Of a stretch of DNA of 14,974 nt, positions 6,397 through 14,946 are shown in pieces; position 1 is the first letter of the stretch, and the number at the start of each line of letters is the position of its first letter. The notes beneath the pieces are model-generated. The model did not search any database. It saw only the letters and a list, made by a program, of their open reading frames with translations, and was not told where the DNA came from. The stretch comes from Desulfobulbus sp. GTDB lineage: Bacteria; Desulfobacterota; Desulfobulbia; Desulfobulbales; Desulfobulbaceae. The translations under genes were made by a program, and so were the position numbers. The stretch lies in assembly GCA_028684915.1 (NCBI GenBank), contig JAQUEZ010000150.1, forward strand, positions 1-14,974. Reading direction: 5' to 3'.

Positions 6397-6753
6397 TCAG
6401 GGCTTAATATAAGCATACCCATCCTGTTGCAGTTCAATCAGTGCCACCACTCCGGCGGGAACGATCTCGCAGCCTTCGATCAGATTATCCGGATCAATAT
6501 TAAAATTGTTAAGGGCATTGCGGCAGACCTTAAAGGACACCCGTGACTGCTGCAGGCGCCAGATCTCGTCACGGAAAGGGGCGCACTGTTCATTTTGCAA
6601 CAGGGTCACCGCCGGACCGTTGAACAGCAGCACCAAGTCGTAGTGCTTTTCCGGAATGGCGCGGATCAGATTGCCGACATTGGCCAGGGCAATGTTGAAG
6701 GGCTTGGCCTCATCCAGATCGACGTGAAAGACGGCGCGGTAGGTCATGGGCAT
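6397..6753 (-). CDS. DsrE/DsrF-family protein
   Basis: A 118-residue cytoplasmic protein of the DsrE-like fold (the family of intracellular sulfur-transfer and sulfur-oxidation proteins). Typical features are the N-terminal strand YRAVFHVDLDE, ALANVGNLIRAIPEKHYDLVLLFNGPAV, then VSFKVCRNALNNFNID, and the closing IVPAGVVALIELQQDGYAYIKP. Cysteines are at 57, 77 and 95; C77 sits where several relatives carry a cysteine, but whether it transfers sulfur is unknown. The ATG at 6753 is chosen because GGAG (inside the upstream gene's last codons) lies 8 nt before it. This start is 2 nt past the stop of the YejF-like gene, implying one transcript and probable translational coupling. Single-gene DsrE paralogues of this type have no settled function. 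Confidence 0.85.
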   Translation of the reverse strand: MPMTYRAVFHVDLDEAKPFNIALANVGNLIRAIPEKHYDLVLLFNGPAVTLLQNEQCAPFRDEIWRLQQSRVSFKVCRNALNNFNIDPDNLIEGCEIVPAGVVALIELQQDGYAYIKP

Positions 6754-6755
6754 AA

Positions 6756-8393
6756 TCAATTCTCCAAACGTTGGTTGAGGTGGAAGGCGGCATCAAAGAG
6801 TCGTCGGGTGTATTCCTGCTGCGGGTCGGCAAAGATGGCGGCCGCCGGGCCGGCTTCGACAATCCGGCCATGATGCATCACCGCCAGCTGATCGGCCAAT
6901 GAGCGCACCGTGCGCAGGTCGTGGGTGATGAAGATGTAGGTGAGCTGGTAGCGCTGCTGGAGGTCCTTGAGCAATTCGAGGATCTGTTTCTGGATGGTCA
7001 TGTCCAGGGCACTGGTGGGCTCATCAAGGATGAGCAGCTTAGGGCGGAGGATCAGGGCCCGGGCAATGGCGATGCGCTGACGCTGACCGCCGGAGAACTC
7101 GTGGGGAAAGCGGCCTGCTAGGCTGGGATTGAGTTCCACGTCCTCCAATGCCTGCGTTACCAGTGCCTGCCGTTCCTCTTTACTCCCGCCTAAACCATGG
7201 ACTTGCAACCCCTCGGTGACGATTTGCTCAATGGTCATCCGTGGCGACAGCGAGGAAAAGGGATCCTGGAACACGATTTGCAATTCCCGGCGCAGGGGAC
7301 GAAACTGTTTGTTACTCAGCTCGGAGAGGCAGTGGTTGGCCCCGGCCTGAGGAAAGTAGAGCACCTTGCCATCGTATCTGCTCAGGCCCAGCAGGCAGAG
7401 GGCTAGGGTCGATTTGCCTGAACCGGATTCCCCCACCAGGCCCAGCGTGGTCCCTTGGTTGAGGCTGAGGCTAACATTATCCACCGCCTTGATCACCCGT
7501 TTCTGGCGCGTCAACCAACCCGACCACTGGGTCTTCATGGTGAAACTGCAGCTGATCTTCTGCAGTTCGATCAGTTTTGCCCCACCGTTTCGTGTTTGCT
7601 GCACCCCTTGGGGCATGGCGGCCATCAGGTGGCGGGTGTAGTCTTCTTTGGGGGCGGTGAAAATATCGTGCACCGTACCCTGTTCGACAATGCGGCCTTG
7701 ATGCATGATCGACACTGTGTCGGCGATTTTCTGTACCATGGGCAGATCGTGGGTAATCAGCAGCACCGACATGCCGTATTCGGTCTGGATGTCCTTGATC
7801 AGGCGGAGGATCTGTTCCTGGATGGTGACATCAAGAGCGGTGGTGGGCTCATCGGCGATGAGCAGGGTGGGGCGGCAGGCCAGGGCCATGGCAATGATCA
7901 CCCGCTGGCGTTGACCGCCGGAAAGTTGGTGCGGGTAACAGTTGATCCGGTATTCCGGGTTGTCGATGCCGGTGCGCTCAAGCAGCTGCAGGGCCTGGGT
8001 ATAGGCCTCGGCTTTGCTCAGACTCTGGTGGAGCAGCAGCGGTTCGATCAACTGGTTGCCGATAGTATAGACCGGGTTGAGCGAGGTCATCGGCTCCTGG
8101 AAGATCATGGCGATGCGGTTGCCGCGAAGGTTGCGGATCGCCCGTTTGTCCAGGGAAGTGATCTCCTGATTCTCAAAGCGGATTGAGCCGCTGGAGCGGA
8201 CCTTGCTGGTCTCATCAAGCAGGCGCAGGATGGAAAGCGCGGTGACCGATTTGCCCGATCCGGACTCACCCACCAGGGCATGGGTCTGGCCCTGATCGAT
8301 GTGCAGATTGATATCACAGAGAACCGGGCTCGTATCGCCGTCGGCACTGAGGAAACTGAGACTGAAATTTTCGATGGTCAGTAAGGGGGCCAT
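6756..8393 (-). CDS. yejF: YejF-like peptide ABC transporter, fused double ATPase
   Basis: A 545-residue protein with two complete nucleotide-binding domains of the oligopeptide/nickel class. Domain 1 has Walker A GESGSGKS (42-49), signature LSGGQRQ (157-163), Walker B LLIADE (177-182) and switch H215. Domain 2 has Walker A 321-328, signature FSGGQRQ (433-439), Walker B LLILDE (453-458) and H491. Both sites look active. Fused architecture and length match YejF (529 residues in E. coli), which energises the YejABE importer for peptides and microcin C. No binding protein or permease gene is next to it. Upstream is a divergent intergenic region with a good promoter match, downstream only the DsrE-like gene. 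The partner permease may lie elsewhere, or this is a separated subunit. The ATG at 8393 has no clear Shine-Dalgarno sequence. Confidence 0.9.
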   Translation of the reverse strand: MAPLLTIENFSLSFLSADGDTSPVLCDINLHIDQGQTHALVGESGSGKSVTALSILRLLDETSKVRSSGSIRFENQEITSLDKRAIRNLRGNRIAMIFQEPMTSLNPVYTIGNQLIEPLLLHQSLSKAEAYTQALQLLERTGIDNPEYRINCYPHQLSGGQRQRVIIAMALACRPTLLIADEPTTALDVTIQEQILRLIKDIQTEYGMSVLLITHDLPMVQKIADTVSIMHQGRIVEQGTVHDIFTAPKEDYTRHLMAAMPQGVQQTRNGGAKLIELQKISCSFTMKTQWSGWLTRQKRVIKAVDNVSLSLNQGTTLGLVGESGSGKSTLALCLLGLSRYDGKVLYFPQAGANHCLSELSNKQFRPLRRELQIVFQDPFSSLSPRMTIEQIVTEGLQVHGLGGSKEERQALVTQALEDVELNPSLAGRFPHEFSGGQRQRIAIARALILRPKLLILDEPTSALDMTIQKQILELLKDLQQRYQLTYIFITHDLRTVRSLADQLAVMHHGRIVEAGPAAAIFADPQQEYTRRLFDAAFHLNQRLEN

Positions 8394-8423
8394 GGGTAGT
8401 CCAAGTGAGAGAAATAACGAGGT

Positions 8424-8452
8424 ACTCTACCCCAGCAGCCACATCCGGGCAA
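8424..8452 (-). promoter_or_regulatory. Predicted sigma-70 promoter for yejF-dsrE
   Basis: On the minus strand TTGCCC (8447-8452) and TAGAGT (8424-8429) are separated by exactly 17 nt, each matching 4 of 6 consensus bases. The predicted transcript starts about 25 nt before the yejF ATG. I see no comparably good promoter for the plus-strand run in the same 215-bp divergent region; a TTGAAA near 8510 has no convincing -10 partner. Confidence 0.4.
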
Positions 8453-8608
8453 CAGGAAGATGTGTCGAGCTCATCGCCTACCGGGACGTTGGGCGTGGGA
8501 AGAAGGACTTGAAACCAGTGGGGATCTTGGTGTACATCGAAGGGATGTTCACCGTGGCCATGGTGTCGTCCTGTGCCACCCTCTTTTGTACCGATCATCG
8601 AGAGCTGC

Positions 8609-9403
8609 ATGCATCTTCGTTTTGCCAAACCTGCCATCCTCAGAGACTGGCTGCTCTACCTGCTGACCCTGGCTGGTCTGTTTTGGCTGGTGCTGCGCGG
8701 GTCCGAGCGGCTGGGCTACTCTTGGCATTGGCGGCAGATCCCTCGCTATTTCGGCACCCTGACCGACGTGGGTTTTGTTGCCGGCCCATTGCTCAAGGGG
8801 TTGGTCGTCACCTTGGAAATCAGCGGCTACAGCCTGGTGCTGGCCGCGTGCGTCGGCTTGGCCACCGCATTGCTGCGTCTCTCCGGCTCGATGGTCGGTC
8901 GCTGGCTGGCCCGGATCTATCTCGAGGCCATTCGCAACACACCCTTGCTGGTGCAGATTTTTTTCCTCTATTTTGTCATGGCGCCGATCTTCGATATCGG
9001 CCGCACCTTCACCGCCGTGCTTGCGCTCAGTCTTTTTGAGGGCGCCTATGCCTCGGAGATTTTTCGTGCCGGCATCACCTCCATTGACAAGGGGCAGTGG
9101 GAGGCTTGCTATAGCCTGGGCTTGAGCCGTATGCAGAGCTATCGCACCGTGATCCTGCCCCAGGCCGTGCGTCGGGTGTTGCCGCCGCTCACCAGCCAGG
9201 CGGTGTCGCTGATTAAGGATTCGGCCCTGGTTTCCACCATCGCCGTGTATGACCTCACCATGGAGGGACGGGCCATTATTGCCGAGACCTTTCTCAGCTT
9301 TGAAATCTGGTTTGTGATCGCGGCTATTTACCTGGTACTCACTTTGACCCTCTCCGCCTTGGCCTCCGGCCTGGAGCGCCATTTTTCCAGGATCGCCCCA
9401 TGA
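8609..9403 (+). CDS. Polar amino-acid ABC transporter permease
   Basis: A 264-residue inner-membrane permease of the HisM/GlnP/GltK type. Hydrophobic segments lie near residues 14-30, 56-90, 113-128, 132-150 and 233-252. The hallmark [14 protein letters not shown] follows the second membrane block, and the cytoplasmic EAA loop ([20 protein letters not shown], 166-185) is the docking site for the ATPase. ATG 8609 is preferred to the upstream frame start at 8573 because GAGAG lies 4 nt before it and the protein then begins as relatives do. It ends in an ATGA overlap with the ATPase gene. Such importers need a periplasmic binding protein, which is not adjacent here, and usually one or two permeases; this one may work as a homodimer. 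Confidence 0.9.
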   Translation: MHLRFAKPAILRDWLLYLLTLAGLFWLVLRGSERLGYSWHWRQIPRYFGTLTDVGFVAGPLLKGLVVTLEISGYSLVLAACVGLATALLRLSGSMVGRWLARIYLEAIRNTPLLVQIFFLYFVMAPIFDIGRTFTAVLALSLFEGAYASEIFRAGITSIDKGQWEACYSLGLSRMQSYRTVILPQAVRRVLPPLTSQAVSLIKDSALVSTIAVYDLTMEGRAIIAETFLSFEIWFVIAAIYLVLTLTLSALASGLERHFSRIAP

Positions 9404-10161
9404 GACAATGTGAGCGCAAACGACTTCATCCCGAACCCATTATCCGGGCGGAGCATCTGGTGAAGATGTTCGGCACCCTGCCTGCCCTGGATGATTTTTC
9501 GGTGGAAGTGTTGCGGGGCGAGGTCCTGGTGGTGATCGGTCCCTCGGGTTCGGGTAAGTCTACCTTTCTCCGTTGTCTCAACGGCCTGGAAGAGATCGAC
9601 AGTGGCCGGATCGTAATCGATGGTATTGAGCTCAACGACAGCGAGCAGAATCGGCTGGCCATTCGCCGCGAGGTGGGCATGGTCTTCCAGTCCTTTAATC
9701 TTTTTCCCCATCTGACGGTTTTGCAAAATATTAACTTGGCGCAGCAACTGGTGCGCGGGCGGAGCAAGGCCGAAGCCACCACGCAGGCGAGGGCGCTGCT
9801 GGATAAGGTAGGGGTAGGGGAGAAACTGCATCAGTATCCGAATCAGTTATCCGGTGGCCAGCAGCAGCGGGTGGCCATTGCCCGAGCCCTGGCCATGCAA
9901 CCCAAGGTGATGCTGTTTGACGAGGCCACCAGTGCCCTGGATCCAGAGATGATCGGTGAGGTGCTCGATGTTATGCGAACCCTCGCTACCGAGGGCATGA
10001 CCATGGTGGTGGTCACCCATGAGATGGGTTTTGCTCGTGAGGTGGGCGACCGGATCGTGTTTATGGAAGCCGGGCGGATTGTCGAACAGGCGAGTTGTAC
10101 GGATTTTTTTCAACGGCCCGTCAAGGAACGTACCCGGGAGTTTTTACGCCAGATTTTGTAG
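9400..10161 (+). CDS. Polar amino-acid ABC transporter ATP-binding protein (GlnQ/HisP type)
   Basis: A 253-residue ATPase that powers the permease encoded just upstream. Walker A is GPSGSGKS (47-54), the Q-loop is [13 protein letters not shown] (Q97), the signature LSGGQQQR (150-157), Walker B MLFDEA (171-176), D-loop SALDPE, and the switch histidine H207 in VTHEMGFA. The [12 protein letters not shown] segment and the [10 protein letters not shown] variant are usual for the polar-amino-acid subfamily. Its ATG overlaps the permease stop by 4 nt, so translation is coupled. The first 12 residues are a short polar extension. The exact amino acid cannot be read from the sequence. Confidence 0.93.
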   Translation: MRQCERKRLHPEPIIRAEHLVKMFGTLPALDDFSVEVLRGEVLVVIGPSGSGKSTFLRCLNGLEEIDSGRIVIDGIELNDSEQNRLAIRREVGMVFQSFNLFPHLTVLQNINLAQQLVRGRSKAEATTQARALLDKVGVGEKLHQYPNQLSGGQQQRVAIARALAMQPKVMLFDEATSALDPEMIGEVLDVMRTLATEGMTMVVVTHEMGFAREVGDRIVFMEAGRIVEQASCTDFFQRPVKERTREFLRQIL

Positions 10162-10374
10162 GTGCCAGAGAAGCGACAACCACTGTACGGCCGAGTACAC
10201 TTCAAAAGGATACAAAACGAGATCCCGCCTTTGTTCGGGGTGATTCGATATTGTGTGGCCACCCCTGGTAAGAAACGCTTCACCTCTGTCCTTTTCGACC
10301 AAGGAGAACATCTTCTTGGTTTCATGCTGCTTGATAACTCAGCTTTTGGCCTTCAGGCCCTGGCGATCCCATGA
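10162..10374 (+). CDS. Small hypothetical protein, 70 aa, bridging two operon genes
   Basis: Family not recognised. The frame starts with GTG directly after the ATPase stop codon (no gap) and ends in an ATGA overlap with the next gene's start, filling what would otherwise be a 209-bp hole in a tightly packed run. The translation looks protein-like: LYGRVHFKRIQNEIPPLFGVIRY, then FTSVLFDQGEHLLGFMLLDNSAFGLQALAIP, basic at the N terminus and hydrophobic at the C terminus but without a clear membrane helix. Against it: no Shine-Dalgarno sequence before the GTG, and codon third positions less GC-rich than in the neighbours. It could be a regulator or simply spacer DNA that happens to be open. Confidence 0.42.
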   Translation: MPEKRQPLYGRVHFKRIQNEIPPLFGVIRYCVATPGKKRFTSVLFDQGEHLLGFMLLDNSAFGLQALAIP

Positions 10375-11291
10375 TTCTCCTTAATGCGCTGTTTCCAGTA
10401 CTGGCACTGATCGTCTTTGGTTGGGGTGTTCGTCACTGGCAGATCACCGATGCCGCCTTTCACCGGGTCTCGGATAAGCTGGTCTATTTTGTCTTTTTCC
10501 CCTTGATGCTGTTTTGGAAGATCGGCGCCTCTCCCCTGCATTTTACTGATAATTGGCAGTATTTTCCCGCTGCAGCCCTGGCCGTCGTCCTCGTCTGCGG
10601 CTTGAGTCTGCTCTATATCCGTCTGCGACCGGTGGCCGACTTTCAAGCGGGCTCGTTCAACCAGGGTTGCTACCGCTTTAACACCTACATCGGTATGGCG
10701 GTGCTGATCAACGCCTTTGGCCAAACCGGAGTCCAGCTCTACGGCATCCTCATCGGGCTGATCATTCCCCTGATCAATGTGCTCTGCGTGTCGATTCTCA
10801 TTTGGTACGGCGGCAGCGAGACGAGCCACGGCAATCGGTTTGCGATCACCCTCAAACACCTGATGGCCAATCCGCTGATCATCGCCTGTCTCGCTGGAAT
10901 TGCCTATTCTCGACTGGTAGGTTCCTTTCCCTCGCCCATCGACAACACCCTTAAACTGATGTCCCAGGTCACTCTGCCCCTGGCCTTGTTTTCTATCGGC
11001 GGCAGCCTCAGCTTTGCCAATCTGCGCAGTAATTTCAACCTCGCCTTGGCTGCGGCCGGGTTGAAACTGGTGGCGCTCCCCCTGGTTGGGCTGTGCCTGC
11101 TGTGGCTCTTCGGAGTAAGCGGACTGGCCTTTAAGGTGAGCATGCTTTTTTTTGCCCAGCCCACCTCCACCGCAATCTATATTCTCTCCTCCCAACTTAA
11201 TTCCGACCCCGAGCTGGCCTCGGCGGTGATTGTGCTCTCAACCCTGCTTTCTTTTGGCTCCATGGCCCTGGTTTTATTGGCGGTGGCCTGA
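10371..11291 (+). CDS. AEC-family (auxin efflux carrier-like) transporter
   Basis: A 306-residue inner-membrane protein with about ten hydrophobic segments in two halves separated by the region SETSHGNRFAITLKHLMANPLI (about 144-165), the usual AEC layout. Family features are the N-terminal NALFPVLALIVFGWGVRHW, the SDKLVYFVFFPLMLF segment, the QGCYRFNTYIGMAVL stretch before the central loop, and LPLALFSIGGSLSF in the second half. Bacterial AEC proteins export or exchange organic acids (malate, malonate) or amino acids; the substrate here is unknown. The ATG overlaps the stop of the 70-residue ORF, and the stop lies 2 nt before the channel gene, so it is inside the same transcript as the amino-acid ABC genes. 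Confidence 0.88.
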   Translation: MILLNALFPVLALIVFGWGVRHWQITDAAFHRVSDKLVYFVFFPLMLFWKIGASPLHFTDNWQYFPAAALAVVLVCGLSLLYIRLRPVADFQAGSFNQGCYRFNTYIGMAVLINAFGQTGVQLYGILIGLIIPLINVLCVSILIWYGGSETSHGNRFAITLKHLMANPLIIACLAGIAYSRLVGSFPSPIDNTLKLMSQVTLPLALFSIGGSLSFANLRSNFNLALAAAGLKLVALPLVGLCLLWLFGVSGLAFKVSMLFFAQPTSTAIYILSSQLNSDPELASAVIVLSTLLSFGSMALVLLAVA

Positions 11292-11293
11292 AG

Positions 11294-14200
11294 ATGCGTG
11301 CAAGGTTTGTGTTTAATTCTACCTCTCTTGATCGGTTGCCTATGTTGCCCCTGCGTGCTCAGCGTTTCAGTTGGTGCTCTTTTTTGACGATGGTTTTGCT
11401 GGTGCTGTTTTCGCTACAGGCTGGCCTGGCTGCGGATACCGGGAAACCTGGTGGTCAGCTGCAAATCACCCCAGAAATACTCAAAGCAAAAATTGACGCC
11501 TTGTCCCAAAACAACCAGATGGATGAGGCGAATAAGACCAAGTTGCTTGAGCTGTATCGTAATGGACTCGACAATCTTAGCGGCGTAGAGTCGAACAATG
11601 CTCAGGCCAACGCCTTTATCGCCACCATCGGCACGGCACCTGGTGAGATAAAAAAATTACGTCAGGCCCTGGAGCGGAATACTTCGCGGGAAAAGGTCGA
11701 CGATCAGCATCCTCCAGTGGTTGAGGACGATCCCAGGCCATTGAAAGTCCTTGAGCAGGAACTGTTCACAGTCAAGGCTTCTGCCACGGAAATTGAGGCT
11801 CAGGTGGCCACATTAACCCGCCAGAGTAATCAGCTGAATGATCGTCCTACCAAAATCAACCAGCGACTTAGCGAGATCAAGGCAAGCGAAGATACGTTGA
11901 ATACGGCCTTGAAGGTGCCGCCGCAGACCACGGATTCGCCCGAGTTGATCGAAGTTCAGGGGATGGCTGCGCAGATCCAGTTGGCAGCCTTGCAAAGCGA
12001 GTCGCACATGCTCAATCAGGAAATGGTGAGCATGCCGGTGCGAAGCGAGTTGCTCAATCTGCAGCGGGATGAAGCCGCGTCCCGGTTGGATCTTGCACGC
12101 CAACAGATGCAGGCGCTGGAGGCCAAGGTCAACCGCAAGCGGCAGGAGGAAGCCAGCCAGAGTGTGGGGGAGGCCAAGGAGGTCGTCGCCCAGATGGCCG
12201 ACAACCAGCCGGTGTTGCAGCAGGTTGCCCAAGGAAACGCCGCCTACAGCGAGCAACTTTTGGCCATAACTGCTGCCCTGAAATCGACTGTAGCCGCTCG
12301 GGATGACTTGGAAAAAGAACTAAAAAAAATAGAAGAGAGTTACACCAGCACCAAACAGAAAATCGAAATGGCAGGACTCAATCAGGCCTTGGGGCTACTC
12401 CTGCACGATATGCAGCGTAATCTCCCCAGTGCTCGTCAGTTGACTCGAAAGTTGACTCGTAATCGCCAGGTGATCGCGGAAACTGGGCTGGTTCAGGTGC
12501 AAACCGAGGAAGAACGGAAGAAACAGGACGATATCGAGGGGGATATCAAGGAACTTATCGGTGAGGCTTCGCCCGACACGGCCAAAATCCTACGCCCGGA
12601 ATTGCGGTCCCTGCTGGCCAGCCGAGCGGATTTGCTCGACAAAATCATTGCCGCCAATCGCATCTATCTGGGGCAACTCTCCGAGATCGAGCTTCTATAT
12701 ACGAATATGCTTACCACGGTCGACGATTTTAACCATTTCTTGGAAGAGCGATTGCTGTGGATGCGGAGCACGCCGGTGCTTCAGTGGCGCGACTTGGCCC
12801 AGTTGCCGGGAGAGATTCACGCACTTTTGGCACCGGGGCAATGGATTGGTACAGGCCGCGCCCTCGTGCAACAGGCTTTCTTTTCACCAGAATTTTTGTT
12901 GGCCTGTCTGATTGCCCTCCTCGTGCTTGGCGGACGCCGCTCGCTTAATCGTCAATTGGAAACAGCGGTGAATCTGGCCGGAAATCCTGTTTCCTACCAT
13001 TTTGGTTTACCTCTCAAGGCTCTGGGCCTGACGGTGCTCTTGGCTCTTCCTTGTCCGTTGTTTTTGGTGGCCGTGGGCTGGCAGTTGTACAGCCTGGGGG
13101 AGACCAACGATTTTTCCAGGTCGGTGGGAATAGCGCTGCTCTTCCTCAGTCTTCGATTCTTTTATCTCCGGATTATTGTTGTTTTTTTGCGCCCCATTGG
13201 TGTGGCCACGCGGGTGTTTTTCTGGCCCAAAGAGAACGTTACTCTGCTGCGGCGGGAGACCAGTCGTTTTCTGCTTACCTTCCTCCCGGTCGTCTTTTTT
13301 ACCCATATCGCATTTTACGTTAATTATAAGGCCGGAAGCAGTCACACCCTGGGGCGTTTGAGTATTCTTCTTATCCTGGCGGTCATCATGTCGTTAGCCG
13401 TGCGTTTGCTCCATCCAGGAGCAGGGCTGTGGAGTGAGGTGCGCAAGAATAACCCGCAGAATCTGTTGGTCCGCCTGTGTCCACTGCTCTTTGTCACCGC
13501 TTTGGCCATTCCCCTGATCCTGGCTGTGCTGGTGATTGCCGGCTATATTTTTGCGGTTGGCGGTTTGCTCAGCTGTCTGATCAACTCCATTTGGCTCTCC
13601 TTTGCGTTGGTGGTCGGTCATCAGTTGCTCGAACACTGGCTGATTCAGTCCGAACGGCAGCTTGCCCTGAAAAAATCCTGGAATCGTTCTGCAAAAGAGG
13701 TGATCGAAGAAGGCGTGGGATCGGTAGCTCGCGGGCCAGAGTCGGAGGCTATGCCGGAATCGAAGGAGAGTTTGGCTGATTTAAGCATGGAAAGCCGTAA
13801 GCTGCTCAACGCCCTGGTCACCCTCACCGGTTTGGTCGGGCTGTGGTTGGTCTGGTTCGATGTCCTGCCAGCTCTCAGGGTATTGAACCGGTACACCCTG
13901 TGGACCAATGTACTGCAAGTGAACGGTCAGGCTCTCACCCTGCCGGTGACCGTGGCCGATGCTGGCATGACCCTGCTGATCGGCTGTCTCACCCTGGTGG
14001 CAACCCGGCACCTGCCCTCTCTGTTGAAGATTATTCTGCTCAAGCGGTTGCAGATTAGTACCGGTAGCCGTTACACCATCGTTACCCTGACCCGTTATTG
14101 CATCGGCGCAGCCGGTATCTTGTATATTGCCGATATGCTCGGCTTTCGCTGGGCGCAGATCCAATGGCTGGTCGCGGCACTTGGCGTGGGTATCGGTTTT

Positions 14201-14782
14201 GGTCTGCAGGAGATCGTGGCCAACTTCATCAGCGGCATTATCATCCTTTTTGAGCGGCCCATTCGTGTCGGTGATGTGGTCACCGTGGATACCACCGACG
14301 GTGTGGTTACCCGTATCCGGATTCGGGCCACCACCATCCGTGATTTTGATGGCAAGGAATTACTGGTGCCCAACAAGGAGTTCATCTCCGGGCGATTGCT
14401 CAATTGGTCCTTGAGCGACCCGATTTTGCGGATTTTGTTGCCGGTAGGGGTTGCTTACGGCAGCGATGTGGCCAAGGCGATGCAGTTGATGCGCCAGGCC
14501 GCAGAGAACCACCCCCTGGTGTTAAAGGATCCAAAGCCAATGGTCACCTTTGACAGTTTCGGTGACAATGCCTTGCTGTTGAACCTGCGCTGTTTTATCG
14601 GCTCAGTGGATGATCGGGTCCGGGTGCGGAGCAATCTGCATCTGGCCATTGACGAGGCCTTTCGGACAGCAGGTATTTCCATGGCCTTTCCCCAACGGGA
14701 TGTGCATCTCGACACCACCACGCCGCTTGCGGTGCACCTGATGCGGAGGGAGGAAAAGGAAGAGACGGCCAGCGAGGGCTGA
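11294..14782 (+). CDS. MscK/MscM-type large mechanosensitive channel
   Basis: A 1162-residue member of the MscS superfamily, as long as E. coli MscK and MscM. It opens when the inner membrane is stretched and releases solutes on hypo-osmotic shock. Order: a signal peptide with hydrophobic core about 29-42 and likely cleavage after about 47 (QAGLAAD); a long periplasmic, mostly coiled-coil domain (about 50-520; many Gln/Glu/Leu heptads); about ten membrane segments between 528 and 950; the pore helix LVAALGVGIGFGLQEIVANFISG (about 959-981); the beta domain FERPIRVGDVVTVDTTDGVV; and the cytoplasmic alpha/beta vestibule to the end. An Arg/Glu-rich cytoplasmic loop (about 785-835) precedes the final membrane helices. 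ATG 11294 is used; ATG 11342 would also leave an intact signal peptide. It is last in the plus-strand run, and its stop is followed at once by an inserted element. Confidence 0.93.
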   Translation: MRARFVFNSTSLDRLPMLPLRAQRFSWCSFLTMVLLVLFSLQAGLAADTGKPGGQLQITPEILKAKIDALSQNNQMDEANKTKLLELYRNGLDNLSGVESNNAQANAFIATIGTAPGEIKKLRQALERNTSREKVDDQHPPVVEDDPRPLKVLEQELFTVKASATEIEAQVATLTRQSNQLNDRPTKINQRLSEIKASEDTLNTALKVPPQTTDSPELIEVQGMAAQIQLAALQSESHMLNQEMVSMPVRSELLNLQRDEAASRLDLARQQMQALEAKVNRKRQEEASQSVGEAKEVVAQMADNQPVLQQVAQGNAAYSEQLLAITAALKSTVAARDDLEKELKKIEESYTSTKQKIEMAGLNQALGLLLHDMQRNLPSARQLTRKLTRNRQVIAETGLVQVQTEEERKKQDDIEGDIKELIGEASPDTAKILRPELRSLLASRADLLDKIIAANRIYLGQLSEIELLYTNMLTTVDDFNHFLEERLLWMRSTPVLQWRDLAQLPGEIHALLAPGQWIGTGRALVQQAFFSPEFLLACLIALLVLGGRRSLNRQLETAVNLAGNPVSYHFGLPLKALGLTVLLALPCPLFLVAVGWQLYSLGETNDFSRSVGIALLFLSLRFFYLRIIVVFLRPIGVATRVFFWPKENVTLLRRETSRFLLTFLPVVFFTHIAFYVNYKAGSSHTLGRLSILLILAVIMSLAVRLLHPGAGLWSEVRKNNPQNLLVRLCPLLFVTALAIPLILAVLVIAGYIFAVGGLLSCLINSIWLSFALVVGHQLLEHWLIQSERQLALKKSWNRSAKEVIEEGVGSVARGPESEAMPESKESLADLSMESRKLLNALVTLTGLVGLWLVWFDVLPALRVLNRYTLWTNVLQVNGQALTLPVTVADAGMTLLIGCLTLVATRHLPSLLKIILLKRLQISTGSRYTIVTLTRYCIGAAGILYIADMLGFRWAQIQWLVAALGVGIGFGLQEIVANFISGIIILFERPIRVGDVVTVDTTDGVVTRIRIRATTIRDFDGKELLVPNKEFISGRLLNWSLSDPILRILLPVGVAYGSDVAKAMQLMRQAAENHPLVLKDPKPMVTFDSFGDNALLLNLRCFIGSVDDRVRVRSNLHLAIDEAFRTAGISMAFPQRDVHLDTTTPLAVHLMRREEKEETASEG

Positions 14783-14788
14783 TATTTA

Positions 14789-14941
14789 GTAACCGATCAC
14801 GGGGAAACCCCAAAGGCACCGTTTATCAACGGACCTGTAAGCGATTGCAGGGGTGCCGGAGGTGCAAGGCATCGGCCTGTGCAGCACCTGTACGTCAATA
14901 GGACGATAACACTGCAGATTCGGTGCCCCGTGATTGCTTAG
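14789..14941. mobile_element. 153-bp MITE with IS66-like ends
   Basis: Perfect 8-bp direct repeats GATATTTA flank the element (14781-14788 and 14942-14949). Its ends are inverted repeats: GTAACCGATCACGGGG at 14789-14804, and the right end read backwards CTAAGCAATCACGGGG (14941-14926), 13 of 16 matching; GCACCG (14816-14821) then pairs with the right arm after an 11-nt insert on the left. Eight-bp duplications and GTAAGC-type tips are characteristic of the IS66 family. A second GTAAGCG tip occurs inside (14837-14843). No transposase fits in 153 bp, so it is non-autonomous. The inside folds into hairpins, including CCTGTAA-GCGA-TTGCAGG (14834-14851) and CCGTT-TATC-AACGG (14819-14832), so it may act as a transcription stop for both flanking genes. 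Confidence 0.7.
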
Positions 14942-14946
14942 GATAT

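Noticed and set aside
8510..8545. TTGAAA box as promoter of the plus-strand transport run
   Set aside because: No -10 box with better than 3 of 6 matches at 16-18 nt spacing.
8299..9039. 246-codon plus-strand ORF across the divergent region into the permease
   Set aside because: It overlaps both the yejF start and the permease in other frames, and has the Arg/Pro/Ala-rich composition of a shadow frame.
14796..14934. Possible riboswitch or structured non-coding RNA (closed outer stem, GNRA-capped hairpin, multibranch folding)
   Set aside because: The exact 8-bp direct repeats and inverted ends explain it better as an inserted element; no known riboswitch core sequence is present and no gene start follows on either strand.
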